Assembly (NCBI GenBank): GCA_018806915.1
Contig: JAGKQI010000069.1
Location: 248,001-312,000 of the forward strand
Direction: 5' to 3'
DNA: 64,000 nucleotides
Source of the DNA: Phytophthora colocasiae
Lineage: Eukaryota; Oomycota; Peronosporomycetes; Peronosporales; Peronosporaceae
Position 1 is the stretch's first letter; every line of letters starts with the position of its first letter. Position numbers and translations under genes: made by a program. The notes below the pieces were generated by a model, which saw only the letters and a list, made by a program, of their open reading frames with translations, was not told where the DNA came from and ran no database searches. Shown here piece by piece: positions 55,707 to 64,000 of this stretch.

Positions 55707-57245
55707 ATGGGGTCGAAACACTCGCGTCTGTCATCGCAGCAGCCCGCGGACGGCAAAACCCATTCGAGACCCAATGAAAATCAGCAAACGGATGAAATCT
55801 CAGCAGAAGCACGGGCCGAGTTTACAGTGGAGGACATCTACAGTCCCAACAACACACGTCGCGCTCAGAACCTCCGAAGTACCGATCACGACCGGTTCTG
55901 CAAGTACCGTAACTACTTCAAAAACCATCATATGTCATTAGCTCGAGAAGTTGGTCGGAAGACGAGCAAGAGTAAAGCGGAACTACTGAGTTGGGTCGAA
56001 AGTGCTGTTGGTCCACTGGAAAATGGCGATAAATTCACGAAAGACGAAATTCTGGAAATCGCGATGGTTTCCGTAGCTTTAACCGAATACGGCGAGTCTT
56101 TTTTGAGTAAAATGTACACAAGGGGGGAGCTGGATATGTTACCTAACATCCCGTTACACACCCACAACCTCCGCATGCCTGGCCAACAGCAGGCTTGTCG
56201 TGACAGCTCGGACGCTGCAAACAAGGACAAACTTGAAGCTGCCCATTACATTGGGCTTGAAGTGATGTTACGACTCAACGAGCGGTTACCAGTGGAGCAA
56301 CGAATGGGTGAAGAGTTACGCGAAATCCTCAATCACTCGAGCAATCTTCGTCTCATGCTGGCAACGAGCAACCAGGTGCTGCACAAAAAGGTGGATGCGA
56401 TGCTGATTAATGCCAAAGAAGCATCCACAATTCTAGAAACAGAAACCAAACCACAACGTAAAATCTCGGCACGAGAATATGACCGATTGGTGCAGATTGC
56501 CAAGCACGCCCAGGACGAAGGCTTCCAAAGTGCCATGATCGCGGCTAATGGCCATTATTTGTATCTGAGCTTGAGAGAACAATTCAATCGGTTGGATGTT
56601 GGAGACCGATCGAAGCTGTGGGATATCGAGAAGGACAAACCTGAACTAAGGCAGCCTCCACCTTCTAGATTCCGCTCACCGTCACCAGCACGAGAGCCAC
56701 CGAGACCTCCTCCATCACCGGCAAAGAAGAAAGATCCAGAACGCAGAATGGTGCAGGATTCGTCTGAAACTGTTGCTTCGGAGAAGAAACATCACAACCC
56801 GTTCTCTCGCTTGGCTGCTAAGATATTCCACTCGCACAAGAAGAAGGACGCATCTGCTGGACGTTCAGCTTCAACTACAGCTGCGAACGCGAACGAAAAA
56901 TCTCGACCCGTGCAAACTAAAGTTTCAGTTAACCGATCTGGAAAAGCTGGTGCGGAGAAGAAAAAAGCGTTGGTGAAAACGAAGGCAGCGAGAAAAACCA
57001 AGAAGGCAGTCAAGGATCGCGCAGACAAAGAAGAATCTAGAGCTCGACCTGCACGGAAGGCGAAGAAGACCCCAGTCCACCGTTCAAACCAAGAACCTGA
57101 TTCGGAAGACGATTTATCGGATGACAGCGACTACGAGGATGTCGATTCTGACAAAGACGACACTACAGAGAGAGTTCTCCACGTTGGACCTCGCGGAGGG
57201 AAGTATTATATCAACAAGACGGGCAAGAAAGTGTACGTGAAGTAG
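55707..57245 (+). CDS. Putatively N-myristoylated basic protein, 512 aa
   Basis: The N-terminus MGSKHSRLSS fits an N-myristoylation site (Gly2, Ser6), suggesting membrane attachment. Residues about 40-300 are helical, without a recognised domain. Residues about 300-500 are disordered with Pro/Ser- and Lys-rich tracts (PPPSRFRSPSPAREPPRPPP, KKALVKTKAARKTKKAVKD) and acidic patches. The C-terminus GPRGGKYYINKTGKKVYVK is a short conserved motif (PRGGKYYIN-x-x-GKKVYV) that I associate with uncharacterised proteins, including some from large DNA viruses; this is from memory. The ORF is intact. No function is assigned. Confidence 0.6.
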   Translation: MGSKHSRLSSQQPADGKTHSRPNENQQTDEISAEARAEFTVEDIYSPNNTRRAQNLRSTDHDRFCKYRNYFKNHHMSLAREVGRKTSKSKAELLSWVESAVGPLENGDKFTKDEILEIAMVSVALTEYGESFLSKMYTRGELDMLPNIPLHTHNLRMPGQQQACRDSSDAANKDKLEAAHYIGLEVMLRLNERLPVEQRMGEELREILNHSSNLRLMLATSNQVLHKKVDAMLINAKEASTILETETKPQRKISAREYDRLVQIAKHAQDEGFQSAMIAANGHYLYLSLREQFNRLDVGDRSKLWDIEKDKPELRQPPPSRFRSPSPAREPPRPPPSPAKKKDPERRMVQDSSETVASEKKHHNPFSRLAAKIFHSHKKKDASAGRSASTTAANANEKSRPVQTKVSVNRSGKAGAEKKKALVKTKAARKTKKAVKDRADKEESRARPARKAKKTPVHRSNQEPDSEDDLSDDSDYEDVDSDKDDTTERVLHVGPRGGKYYINKTGKKVYVK

Positions 57246-57440
57246 CTGTTCAAACGATTGGTGGTGATTCACCTCATTACCCTGTTAATAATACACTTGG
57301 ATGTCGAAGTAGGTACATGTACGACCTGTGTACTACTGCTGCAAGATGATATGGAATCCCTACCATCATTCAGCAATAGTGCATATACTTGTTGCCTAGT
57401 AGGGATAATTTCATTATCTCTTCTACCTTGAGAGAGAAAG

Positions 57441-58509
57441 ATGCCACGATACACAGCACTGTTGCTACTACTTGCCAGCTCTAGTATTATAGTCAGAGCG
57501 TTGGAATCTCGCTGGCAAGTGTGGGCTCCTCAGCTAGAGGAGCTCCCTCATTTCGACTCCAAGTCCCCAGGTCGCCACCAAATTGTGCTTCACTCCTTCC
57601 CTGGCTTTCTTTACGCCAACTTGTCCCTTGGGAGTCCTCCCCAGACCTTCAACGTGGTTTTCGACACCCTCGCCAGTGATTTGTGGGTTCCCAGTATCGC
57701 TCCACAACCTCACCATCTCTACAACCACAGCGCTTCATCAACATACCAAGCCAACGGATCGTTCTTCAACTTTCCATACGTGACAGGAATTGTATCGGGG
57801 GACGTTTTACACGTTGGAAATATCGAGCTTTCAGGCCAATATTACGGTGAAGCCACCAATACCCAGTAGACTCGGACCAGGATACCCAATTACAGTGTTC
57901 GACGGGATGTTCGGCCTTGGATTCGACGCTTTGAGCTCAGCAGGACTGGAACCACCACTTCACCACATGATGCGTAAGGGTTATTTGGATCGTGAAATGT
58001 TCTCGCTCTATGTTGGAAGAAATGGAAATCCAGGAGAGTTGATGCTTGGGGGATACGACTCAACTCGGTTCAAGGGTGATCTCGTCTATATTGACTGCGT
58101 TCCCACAACACCTTGGACCGTTAATGTTGATGCGATTCAAGTCGGGGACTTGAGCATTTCTGATGGATCCGCGGCGTTAATTTCCTCTATGAACACGTTT
58201 ATAATGGGACCGCTGGACTCAGTTTCTCAAATCGCTCAAGAACTGGGAGGCAAAGAGCAATTCCCAGGCATCCCGGTGTACACTATCGACTGTAAAGCAA
58301 CACCACCTGACGTGACGTTTGTACTGGGCGGGCATCTGTTCTCGATTTCAAAGGAAGACTACATCTTGGACATGGATGACGAGTGCATGCTGGCGTTTGT
58401 TGGAGGAATCGAGTCGTGGGTGCTCGGCACTACGCTCCTCAGCAAGTACTGCGCAGTGTTTGATATGAACGGTGACAAGCCTCGTATCGGGTTCGCTGAG
58501 GCAAGATAA
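57441..58509 (+). pseudogene. Pepsin-like (A1) aspartic protease, frameshifted and catalytically degenerate
   Basis: Frame 1 (57441-57869) starts with a signal-like MPRYTALLLLLASSSIIVRA and has the N-lobe pattern YANLSLGSPPQTFNVVFDTL with ASDLWVPS. The first catalytic motif reads DTL instead of DTG. The frame then meets a stop after QYYGEATNTQ; the C-lobe continues in another frame (57790-58509) with FDGMFGLGFDALSS and WVLGTTLLSKYCAVFD. The second motif reads ALISSMNTFIMGP, where DTGTS would be expected, so the second Asp is lost. Both the frame break near 57870 and the missing Asp argue against activity. It could still be a recently decayed secreted-protease gene. Confidence 0.8.
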
Positions 58510-58518
58510 AGAGCTTTA

Positions 58519-60729
58519 TTAGAGCAGCACGGTCACGTTTAGCCGAAGCAAGTCTTTCCATGTAAAAGTTTCTGGATACACCAGTCGAGCGGAATCTTTG
58601 ACGGTATTTCCTTCAACTTCATACACGTAGATATTCGTGAGGCGAGACCGCACCAGCTTCATCATAATGACAGCCAATAACTGCTTCGAGCTCACTAAGA
58701 ACTTCCCGTTAACAATCACATACCCCGAGCAATAAACTCCATCAGCAGATGCGAATTTCATCCCTTTGAAGTAAACGTAGTTCTTGTAATCGGAAATAAT
58801 TCCATACCGCGTCTGTAACTCAGCTCCAGTGGAGATCTCGAAGTTGGTCAAGTGTCCTTTTAACGTCATTGCTGTTTTTTCGTTGGCAGATTGGTTTGTG
58901 CTTTGGGTGGAGCGTTGCTGGATTGGTTCTGGGTAAAAACGTCGGTAAATCTTCCGTAAGATAGCGTAGAAAGCAACAATTGCTAGCAATGTGATCTTGG
59001 GAAAGAATGACGCTGCAAGGAAAGTACCGTCCTTTTTAGGGATCTGGAACGTACACCAGAAGTTTAAAGGGGACATTCCCGCGAGGATTTCCGTCTTCTT
59101 AGTGTTACCGAGGTGGAAAACCCTATTCGAGTACGTCACAATCTCGTTCAGTGCTGCAGGTGAGATTCGAATGAAGTTTAGACGGTGTTTATGGATAATC
59201 TCGAACAGAAAGATAGCCACTGAAGGGTCAATGCGTTCACGAAAGACCCAACTGAGAAATGCCACAATACCCAGATAGATGACGAGGACGTCAGCGTGTA
59301 CAAGCTCTCGGTGAACGTGAACAATTTCACTTCCAGACAGAATTGCAGCATTGGACATGGCGAACTCGAAAATCGTCCAGAAGGAGTTCAAATACCACGA
59401 TAGCAAGACCAACAATCCTCGCGTCACGAAAGTTGCGGTGGAAACAGACGCAAATGGATCACCTATCCAAACTTTTCCAGCGAGAAAATTCTGATAAGAC
59501 ACGACACCCAACACGATCAAAGAGGAAATGGTCTGTAGGGCAAAGATAAAGTGAATACTGTGCACCCAAGCCCACGAATCTTCGATAATAGATTCACCAA
59601 GCCATTCCCAATGTGTTAGTGCTGCTGTTGCATCCGCCACATTGAGTACTGAGTACGTGGAGTGAATATTGGACTGATCTTCCCCATCGAAAAACCCACG
59701 TTTCCTTGAAGTAACTAGGTGTTTTACCGGCTCGGTGGTCGGGTCTTTCGGGATACTCACTAGCTCTCGGTAGCTCTGATCTGTTATCCCGATGAACTGG
59801 AAAATCTCAAACTCCATACTTCGCTGATAAGGATACGTTGGTGCCATCATGTAGATTTGTTTGGTGATGTCAGCCTGCATGTCGTGGATGACCGTGACCA
59901 TCGCTACTAGAGCTGGACCGTGTTTCTTGTACGTCCACATTGTGTAGTCTTGAATTGAAAGGGAAAGAGTTACCAGGTACAGATCAGTTGGATCACTAAA
60001 AGAGCGAGCAATGTTGAACACTCGAACGACGGAAGGATCTCCAGTTTCAAGTTGCGTCGAGCTACAGTCGACCACTACCACCACCAGTTCGAGATCAGTC
60101 AATAGACTCGTGTTGTAGCTCGTATCCCTCACCATTTCCATGTACGTGCGACTGAGGAAAGCGTTATTGTAAATGTCAGCGTTGAAAAGTGGAACATTGG
60201 AACAGTTTTCCTTCGACACGGAAGTCTCCGATTCAAGAAACAGAGCGTAGTCTCGTGGGGTCGTATCTCCTCCCAGAAAGTCGTGTATCAATGGACTGTC
60301 CTTGATGAGACCGTCTCCTATATACCCAGAAATGTAGGAAGCAGTGAGAACGCCAAATGACTGCGTCGGGTTCGTCATCGAGCGTAAAACCTCCAACGTG
60401 CGAAAAGTAGCGAGTAAGGAGATGTAGAGATACTGAAAAGCAGCGCAAATCACCACAAGTCGGCGAGCGACGTTGAAAAGCTGCCATTTCGTGAATTTCT
60501 GCTTGGTTCGGGGCTGTTTCGGACCGGAGGGACCTTTCCAGAATGTGAACTTCCGTGATTCTCGCTTTTGTTTCACTACGTAAAGTTTCTCGCGGCTGAA
60601 GACGGAACCACGGACAGATCTTTTCGATGTCTTCGATGGCCCACCACTGCCCTGTGCCTTCACCTGCAACTTGGCGATCGAACTTGCACTATTCCCCCAG
60701 AAACGCGGTTCATCGTCAGCCCCCGGCAT
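58519..60729 (-). CDS. Large multipass membrane protein of an oomycete family, 736 aa (paralogue 1)
   Basis: Starts MPGADDEPRFWGNSASSIAK. A TM-like segment (about 90-115, LVVICAAFQYLYISLLATF) precedes a long extracellular-looking part with N-glycosylation sites and Cys residues (about 115-390). Then come several TM segments (about 400-600, for example IHFIFALQTISSLIVLGVVS, LLVLLSWYLNSFWTIFEFAM, VLVIYLGIVAFLSWVF) and a cytosolic-looking C-terminal domain with LTNFEISTGAELQTRYG, VYFKGMKFASADGVYCSGYV and YVYEVEGNTVKDSARLVYPE. No transporter or enzyme motif is recognised. It is followed upstream by an intact paralogue (60921-63266) in tandem. Confidence 0.75.
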   Translation of the reverse strand: MPGADDEPRFWGNSASSIAKLQVKAQGSGGPSKTSKRSVRGSVFSREKLYVVKQKRESRKFTFWKGPSGPKQPRTKQKFTKWQLFNVARRLVVICAAFQYLYISLLATFRTLEVLRSMTNPTQSFGVLTASYISGYIGDGLIKDSPLIHDFLGGDTTPRDYALFLESETSVSKENCSNVPLFNADIYNNAFLSRTYMEMVRDTSYNTSLLTDLELVVVVVDCSSTQLETGDPSVVRVFNIARSFSDPTDLYLVTLSLSIQDYTMWTYKKHGPALVAMVTVIHDMQADITKQIYMMAPTYPYQRSMEFEIFQFIGITDQSYRELVSIPKDPTTEPVKHLVTSRKRGFFDGEDQSNIHSTYSVLNVADATAALTHWEWLGESIIEDSWAWVHSIHFIFALQTISSLIVLGVVSYQNFLAGKVWIGDPFASVSTATFVTRGLLVLLSWYLNSFWTIFEFAMSNAAILSGSEIVHVHRELVHADVLVIYLGIVAFLSWVFRERIDPSVAIFLFEIIHKHRLNFIRISPAALNEIVTYSNRVFHLGNTKKTEILAGMSPLNFWCTFQIPKKDGTFLAASFFPKITLLAIVAFYAILRKIYRRFYPEPIQQRSTQSTNQSANEKTAMTLKGHLTNFEISTGAELQTRYGIISDYKNYVYFKGMKFASADGVYCSGYVIVNGKFLVSSKQLLAVIMMKLVRSRLTNIYVYEVEGNTVKDSARLVYPETFTWKDLLRLNVTVLL

Positions 60730-60920
60730 TTCCCTAAACGGTTGGTGTTTCTAGAATGATTCGTTGTTAGTGCCCCCGGAAGATGATGTATTCTTGGCCT
60801 CATGTTGGGATTAAAAAGAGGATGAAGTTATGGTAGCAGCTACGAAGCACAGTCCCAGCTTTATGAGAAGTTTCAATTTCAGTCCTTCATCACCATAAAA
60901 ACAATATATTTCCTCAAAGT

Positions 60921-63266
60921 TTAAAGCAGTACGGTGACATTGAGATGCCACAAATCTGACCATTCGAACGTCTCTGGATATACCAACCGTGCTGTGTCCT
61001 TGACCGTGTTGCCTTCCACTTCGTACACGTAGATATTGGTAAACCGGGAGCGAGTTGCCTTGATTAAGATTACCGACAGTAGGTGTTTAGTGCCTATTAG
61101 GAGCTTCCCGTTCACAATGACATATCCTGAGCAGTAGACACCGTCAGCCGAAGCGAATTTCATGCCCTTGAAATACACGTAATTGCTGTAATCCGAGATA
61201 ATTCCGAAACGAGTTTGCAGTTCGGCCCCCGTCGAAATCTCGAAGTTAGTGAGATTTCCTTTCAGTGTGAGCGCAGTCCTCTCATTAATGGAAGACCGAT
61301 CAGTGCTTAAAACGCTTGATCGCTGTCGGGTTTTATCTGGGTAGAATCGTCGATAAATTTTGTGAATAATGGCAAAACCTGCGATAATTGACAGTAAAAG
61401 GGCGTAAGGGAAGAACGACGCCATGATGAACACGCCGTCCTTGCCTGTTGGAATTTGAAACGCAGTCCAAAGTTTCAGTGGTGACATTTTAGCTACAGCT
61501 GAAGATAATTTTGCCACTCCCAAGTAGAAAACTTTATCCGAGTAAGTCACAACCTCCTTCTTAATGACCGCTGAGATGGTGAGAAGAGTCTCGTGTTTCG
61601 AGTAGATGATCTCAAAGAAGAAAATGGCTACCGATGGGTCGATGCGTTCCCGAAAGATGGAGCTAAGAATCCCAACCAGACTGAGGTACACCACAAGAAC
61701 GTCAGCATGAACCAGTTCAGCGTGGACTCGTACAATTTGTGTTTTCGAAATTTTACCACCAATAGCCATACAAAACTCGAAAAGCATCCAAAACGAATTC
61801 AAATACCACGAAATCACCACTAAAACACCACGTGAGAACAAACTGGCGGTCGAAACAGAGGCAAATGGGTCTCCAATCCAGAATTTACCCATGCGAGCGT
61901 TCTGATAGGCCACGATACAGAGCACAATCAATGAGAAGATCGTTTGCATCGCGAAAATGAAGTGAAGAGCGTGTACCCAAGCCCACGAATCGGATATTAC
62001 CGCCTCGCCAAGCCACTCCCAACGTGTCATCGCAGTAGTTGCGCTGGAATCCAACAGTGTGTACATGTAGCGGATGTTCGACTGTTCTTGTCCGTCATAG
62101 AAACCTCGTTTCCTTGCAGTGAGTACGCTATTCACTGGTTGAGTGAGCGGATCAGCAGGGATACTACGTAGTTCAAGATAACTGTCTGTCGTTATCCCTA
62201 CAAAGTTGTACACTTGAAAGTCGATAGTGCGTTTGTACGGATACGTCAACCCCATGAGATAGGATTCGCTTATTGGTCCGGCTTTCATGTCCTGAACGAT
62301 TGAGATCATGGATAAAACGCACGGCCCTTTCTTGTTGTGGGCTCGAAGCTCGTAGTCTTGTACGTTTATAGACATTGTAACCAAGAAGAATGAATTCTGG
62401 GCTGTACGTGACCGTACTAAGTTGAAAAACCGAATCATCGCGTTGTCTCCGGACTTGAGATTGGTAAAACTGCAGTCCACTACCACAGTCACAAGCTCCA
62501 AGTCTGCGAGTACACTGATGTTATACGAGGCCCCTCTCACCATTTCCTGGTACACGTGGCTCAAATAGTTGAAGTTGTAGATTTTAGGATTGAATTTCGG
62601 AAGTCCGGAACAGTTTTGGAACGAAGTTTGATTCTTGGAATCGAGAAAAACCGCATAATCTCGAGGTGTGGAGTCTCCTCCCAGCACTTTCTGAACCAGG
62701 GAGCTGTTTCCGATAAGCCCTTTACCCACGTAACCAGAGATTAGTGACGCCGTGAAGACTCGGAATGATTCGGGAGGGTTGTGTGCGCCACTCAAAGCTC
62801 GAATAGCACCGGAAGTCGCGTTCATTGAGATGATGATGTACTGGATAGCAGCAGCGATCACTACGAGGCGACGAAACACGTTGAAAATGTGCCATCTCCT
62901 CAATTTCTTCTTGGCTCTGGGCCCCACCAAGTACTGGTGATCTCTTGGGGCTGATGGAGCTGTAACCCAGGACCGTCGTGACTGTCTCCCGGTGTCTTGA
63001 CTGTTCGCCTCACCTTGAGGTTTAACCTGCACTTGAGCTATCATCGATATGACCGGATTGGTTCTTCTTTGCAAGTTGAGCAATTCTCGGCTGGAGTGTG
63101 TTCGTTCTCCACCGTGAAGTATGTTTTTAGGCGTAACGGATAGCCCGCTCGCACCCGAGCAACATGCACAAGGAGTGAATATATTTGGCGAGGAGTCATT
63201 TCCGGACAATGCCATGCAGAAAGAATGCAGCACCGCTTTCAGGTTCACTCGTACACCCACATACAC
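60921..63266 (-). CDS. Large multipass membrane protein, paralogue of the 58519 gene, 781 aa (paralogue 2)
   Basis: Same architecture and conserved blocks as the previous gene, with the C-terminal VYFKGMKFASADGVYCSGYV and YVYEVEGNTVKDTARLVYPE almost identical. The annotated start (63266) adds about 65 residues compared with paralogue 1; the alignable part starts near SMIAQVQVKPQGEANSQ, so the true start may be downstream. Glycosylation-like Asn sites and Cys residues lie in the long loop after the first TM. The TM regions differ more than the C-terminal domain, which suggests selection on the latter. It is a tandem duplicate about 190 bp away. Confidence 0.75.
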   Translation of the reverse strand: MYVGVRVNLKAVLHSFCMALSGNDSSPNIFTPCACCSGASGLSVTPKNILHGGERTHSSRELLNLQRRTNPVISMIAQVQVKPQGEANSQDTGRQSRRSWVTAPSAPRDHQYLVGPRAKKKLRRWHIFNVFRRLVVIAAAIQYIIISMNATSGAIRALSGAHNPPESFRVFTASLISGYVGKGLIGNSSLVQKVLGGDSTPRDYAVFLDSKNQTSFQNCSGLPKFNPKIYNFNYLSHVYQEMVRGASYNISVLADLELVTVVVDCSFTNLKSGDNAMIRFFNLVRSRTAQNSFFLVTMSINVQDYELRAHNKKGPCVLSMISIVQDMKAGPISESYLMGLTYPYKRTIDFQVYNFVGITTDSYLELRSIPADPLTQPVNSVLTARKRGFYDGQEQSNIRYMYTLLDSSATTAMTRWEWLGEAVISDSWAWVHALHFIFAMQTIFSLIVLCIVAYQNARMGKFWIGDPFASVSTASLFSRGVLVVISWYLNSFWMLFEFCMAIGGKISKTQIVRVHAELVHADVLVVYLSLVGILSSIFRERIDPSVAIFFFEIIYSKHETLLTISAVIKKEVVTYSDKVFYLGVAKLSSAVAKMSPLKLWTAFQIPTGKDGVFIMASFFPYALLLSIIAGFAIIHKIYRRFYPDKTRQRSSVLSTDRSSINERTALTLKGNLTNFEISTGAELQTRFGIISDYSNYVYFKGMKFASADGVYCSGYVIVNGKLLIGTKHLLSVILIKATRSRFTNIYVYEVEGNTVKDTARLVYPETFEWSDLWHLNVTVLL

Positions 63267-63665
63267 TAGTAGCTATCGGATACAAAATGGAATGGCTACT
63301 ATCCAGAACTCTTACCACCACCACCACCCCACCCTCAGATCTATGACGGATCGGTTCTGTTTGGGAAAACATAGCTTCCGTTGGGGTGACGATGCTACAT
63401 CAGCCGTATTAACGCCAAGTAGTTGATTTCCGACGAGTTGACGGCTGCATCGGGGACGAAAGATCGGCTTTGATGAAAGCGTGAGAATTGGATCCAATAT
63501 CAAGCTGAGTGCCGTTACGGTGCCCAGGATGCCGTTGGTGTGTACTTGGGAACTGAAACCTCTTTGCTAGATTTCAGAGTTTACTGGATTCAGCTCCTGC
63601 TCAGGTGTGACAACAGTCTCATTCGAGATTCTACATCCAAAACAATAAGTCGATTCGTGTGTGGA
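63267..63665. other. Intergenic between membrane gene and edge gene
   Basis: No supported gene in the first half. A frame open from 63477 joins the CDS that starts at 63666, so this stretch could be exonic; see that entry. Confidence 0.35.
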
Positions 63666-64000
63666 ATGGCAGATCGCAATTTCAAGTTTAAAAATTATTT
63701 TGCAGACTCTTCCTGCTATGGGGTGCCACAGCTTATCTCGATCTATGAAAGCATAAGCTGTGACAGTAGCCAGGACTGTGTTTTTTCATCGTATGGGTAC
63801 CAGAACACCGAATGCTTCAATGACTATCAGACGGCTGTCAACTCGAAATTTATGAACAATGGCGTTTCTTACGTAGTGATGGAGTTTTACAACAACGACG
63901 ACTACTGCGACGATTTCTCAAGTGCACTTGCATTTAACGGAGATGGAAATTGTCGTGCTGTACCGGATATATTGTCTAATTACGAGTCCGTCATTGCTAC
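63666..64000 (+). CDS. Cys-rich protein, N-terminal part, cut by window edge
   Basis: From ATG 63666 the frame is open to the end of the window. It reads MADRNFKFKNYFADSSCYGV, then PQLISIYESISCDSSQDCVF, YGYQNTECFNDYQTAV and CDDFSSALAFNGDGNCRAVP. The Cys/Tyr/Asn pattern resembles small secreted Cys-rich proteins of oomycetes. The same frame is open upstream to a stop at 63474, and an acceptor-like TTTTGCAG ends at 63705, so an upstream exon with a signal peptide is possible. The protein is incomplete at its C-terminus. Family and function are not recognised. Confidence 0.5.
   Translation, partial: MADRNFKFKNYFADSSCYGVPQLISIYESISCDSSQDCVFSSYGYQNTECFNDYQTAVNSKFMNNGVSYVVMEFYNNDDYCDDFSSALAFNGDGNCRAVPDILSNYESVIA

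Noticed and set aside
1..64000. CRISPR array, rRNA or tRNA genes
   Set aside because: I found no regular repeat-spacer array and no recognisable rRNA or tRNA sequence; a small tRNA could be missed by eye.

Overview
The window looks like a gene-dense stretch of an oomycete nuclear genome, most likely a Phytophthora-type plant pathogen. Evidence: a secreted protein with an RxLR-like RNLK plus EER leader, short introns (63-79 bp) with GT/AG ends, mitochondrial-leader phosphate acetyltransferases, a full-length PDR-type ABC transporter, oomycete-style ankyrin proteins, a chymotrypsin-like secreted protease of the kind that includes glucanase inhibitors, and initiator-like TCAYTTY sites just upstream of start codons. 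No rRNA, tRNA or CRISPR array was seen.

Region 1 (1-15.4 kb) is repeat-rich. It holds a short MITE-like element, a 2.49-kb DNA transposon with about 155-bp terminal inverted repeats, a candidate RxLR effector only 115 bp from that transposon, a coiled-coil gene with one intron, a pectate-lyase-like remnant, an ankyrin gene, two unrecognised ORFs, a decayed large DDE transposon on the minus strand, and a shortened paralogue of the coiled-coil gene. Region 2 (15.4-40 kb) holds a large leucine-rich protein, three mitochondrial-type phosphate acetyltransferase copies (two intact, one frameshifted), a two-copy hypothetical gene (one decayed), the PDR transporter, a TnpB/Fanzor-like RNA-guided nuclease gene, a catalase and small membrane proteins. 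The acetyltransferase/hypothetical blocks are duplicated in inverted and circularly permuted order around the transporter-Fanzor-catalase interval.

Region 3 (40-51.2 kb) holds a run of ordinary expressed-looking genes: a K/E-rich protein, a three-exon two-TM membrane protein, a TPR protein with two dsRNA-binding domains, a divergently transcribed KH-like protein, and two large paralogous proteins of unknown role. Region 4 (51.2-64 kb) has a decayed ankyrin gene, a serine protease with a shortened C-terminus, a relic transposon terminus, a putatively myristoylated K-rich protein with a PRGGKYYIN-type C-terminus, a frameshifted and catalytically degenerate pepsin-like gene, a tandem pair of large multipass membrane proteins and the start of a Cys-rich protein cut by the window edge.

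The most notable system is the 696-codon uninterrupted Fanzor-like gene at 29864-31954. It has a complete RuvC D/E/D set in the rearranged arrangement and a four-Cys zinc ribbon, and is followed by a structured 3' flank that could encode its guide RNA. All functional statements are from reading the sequence and translations; no database search was run.
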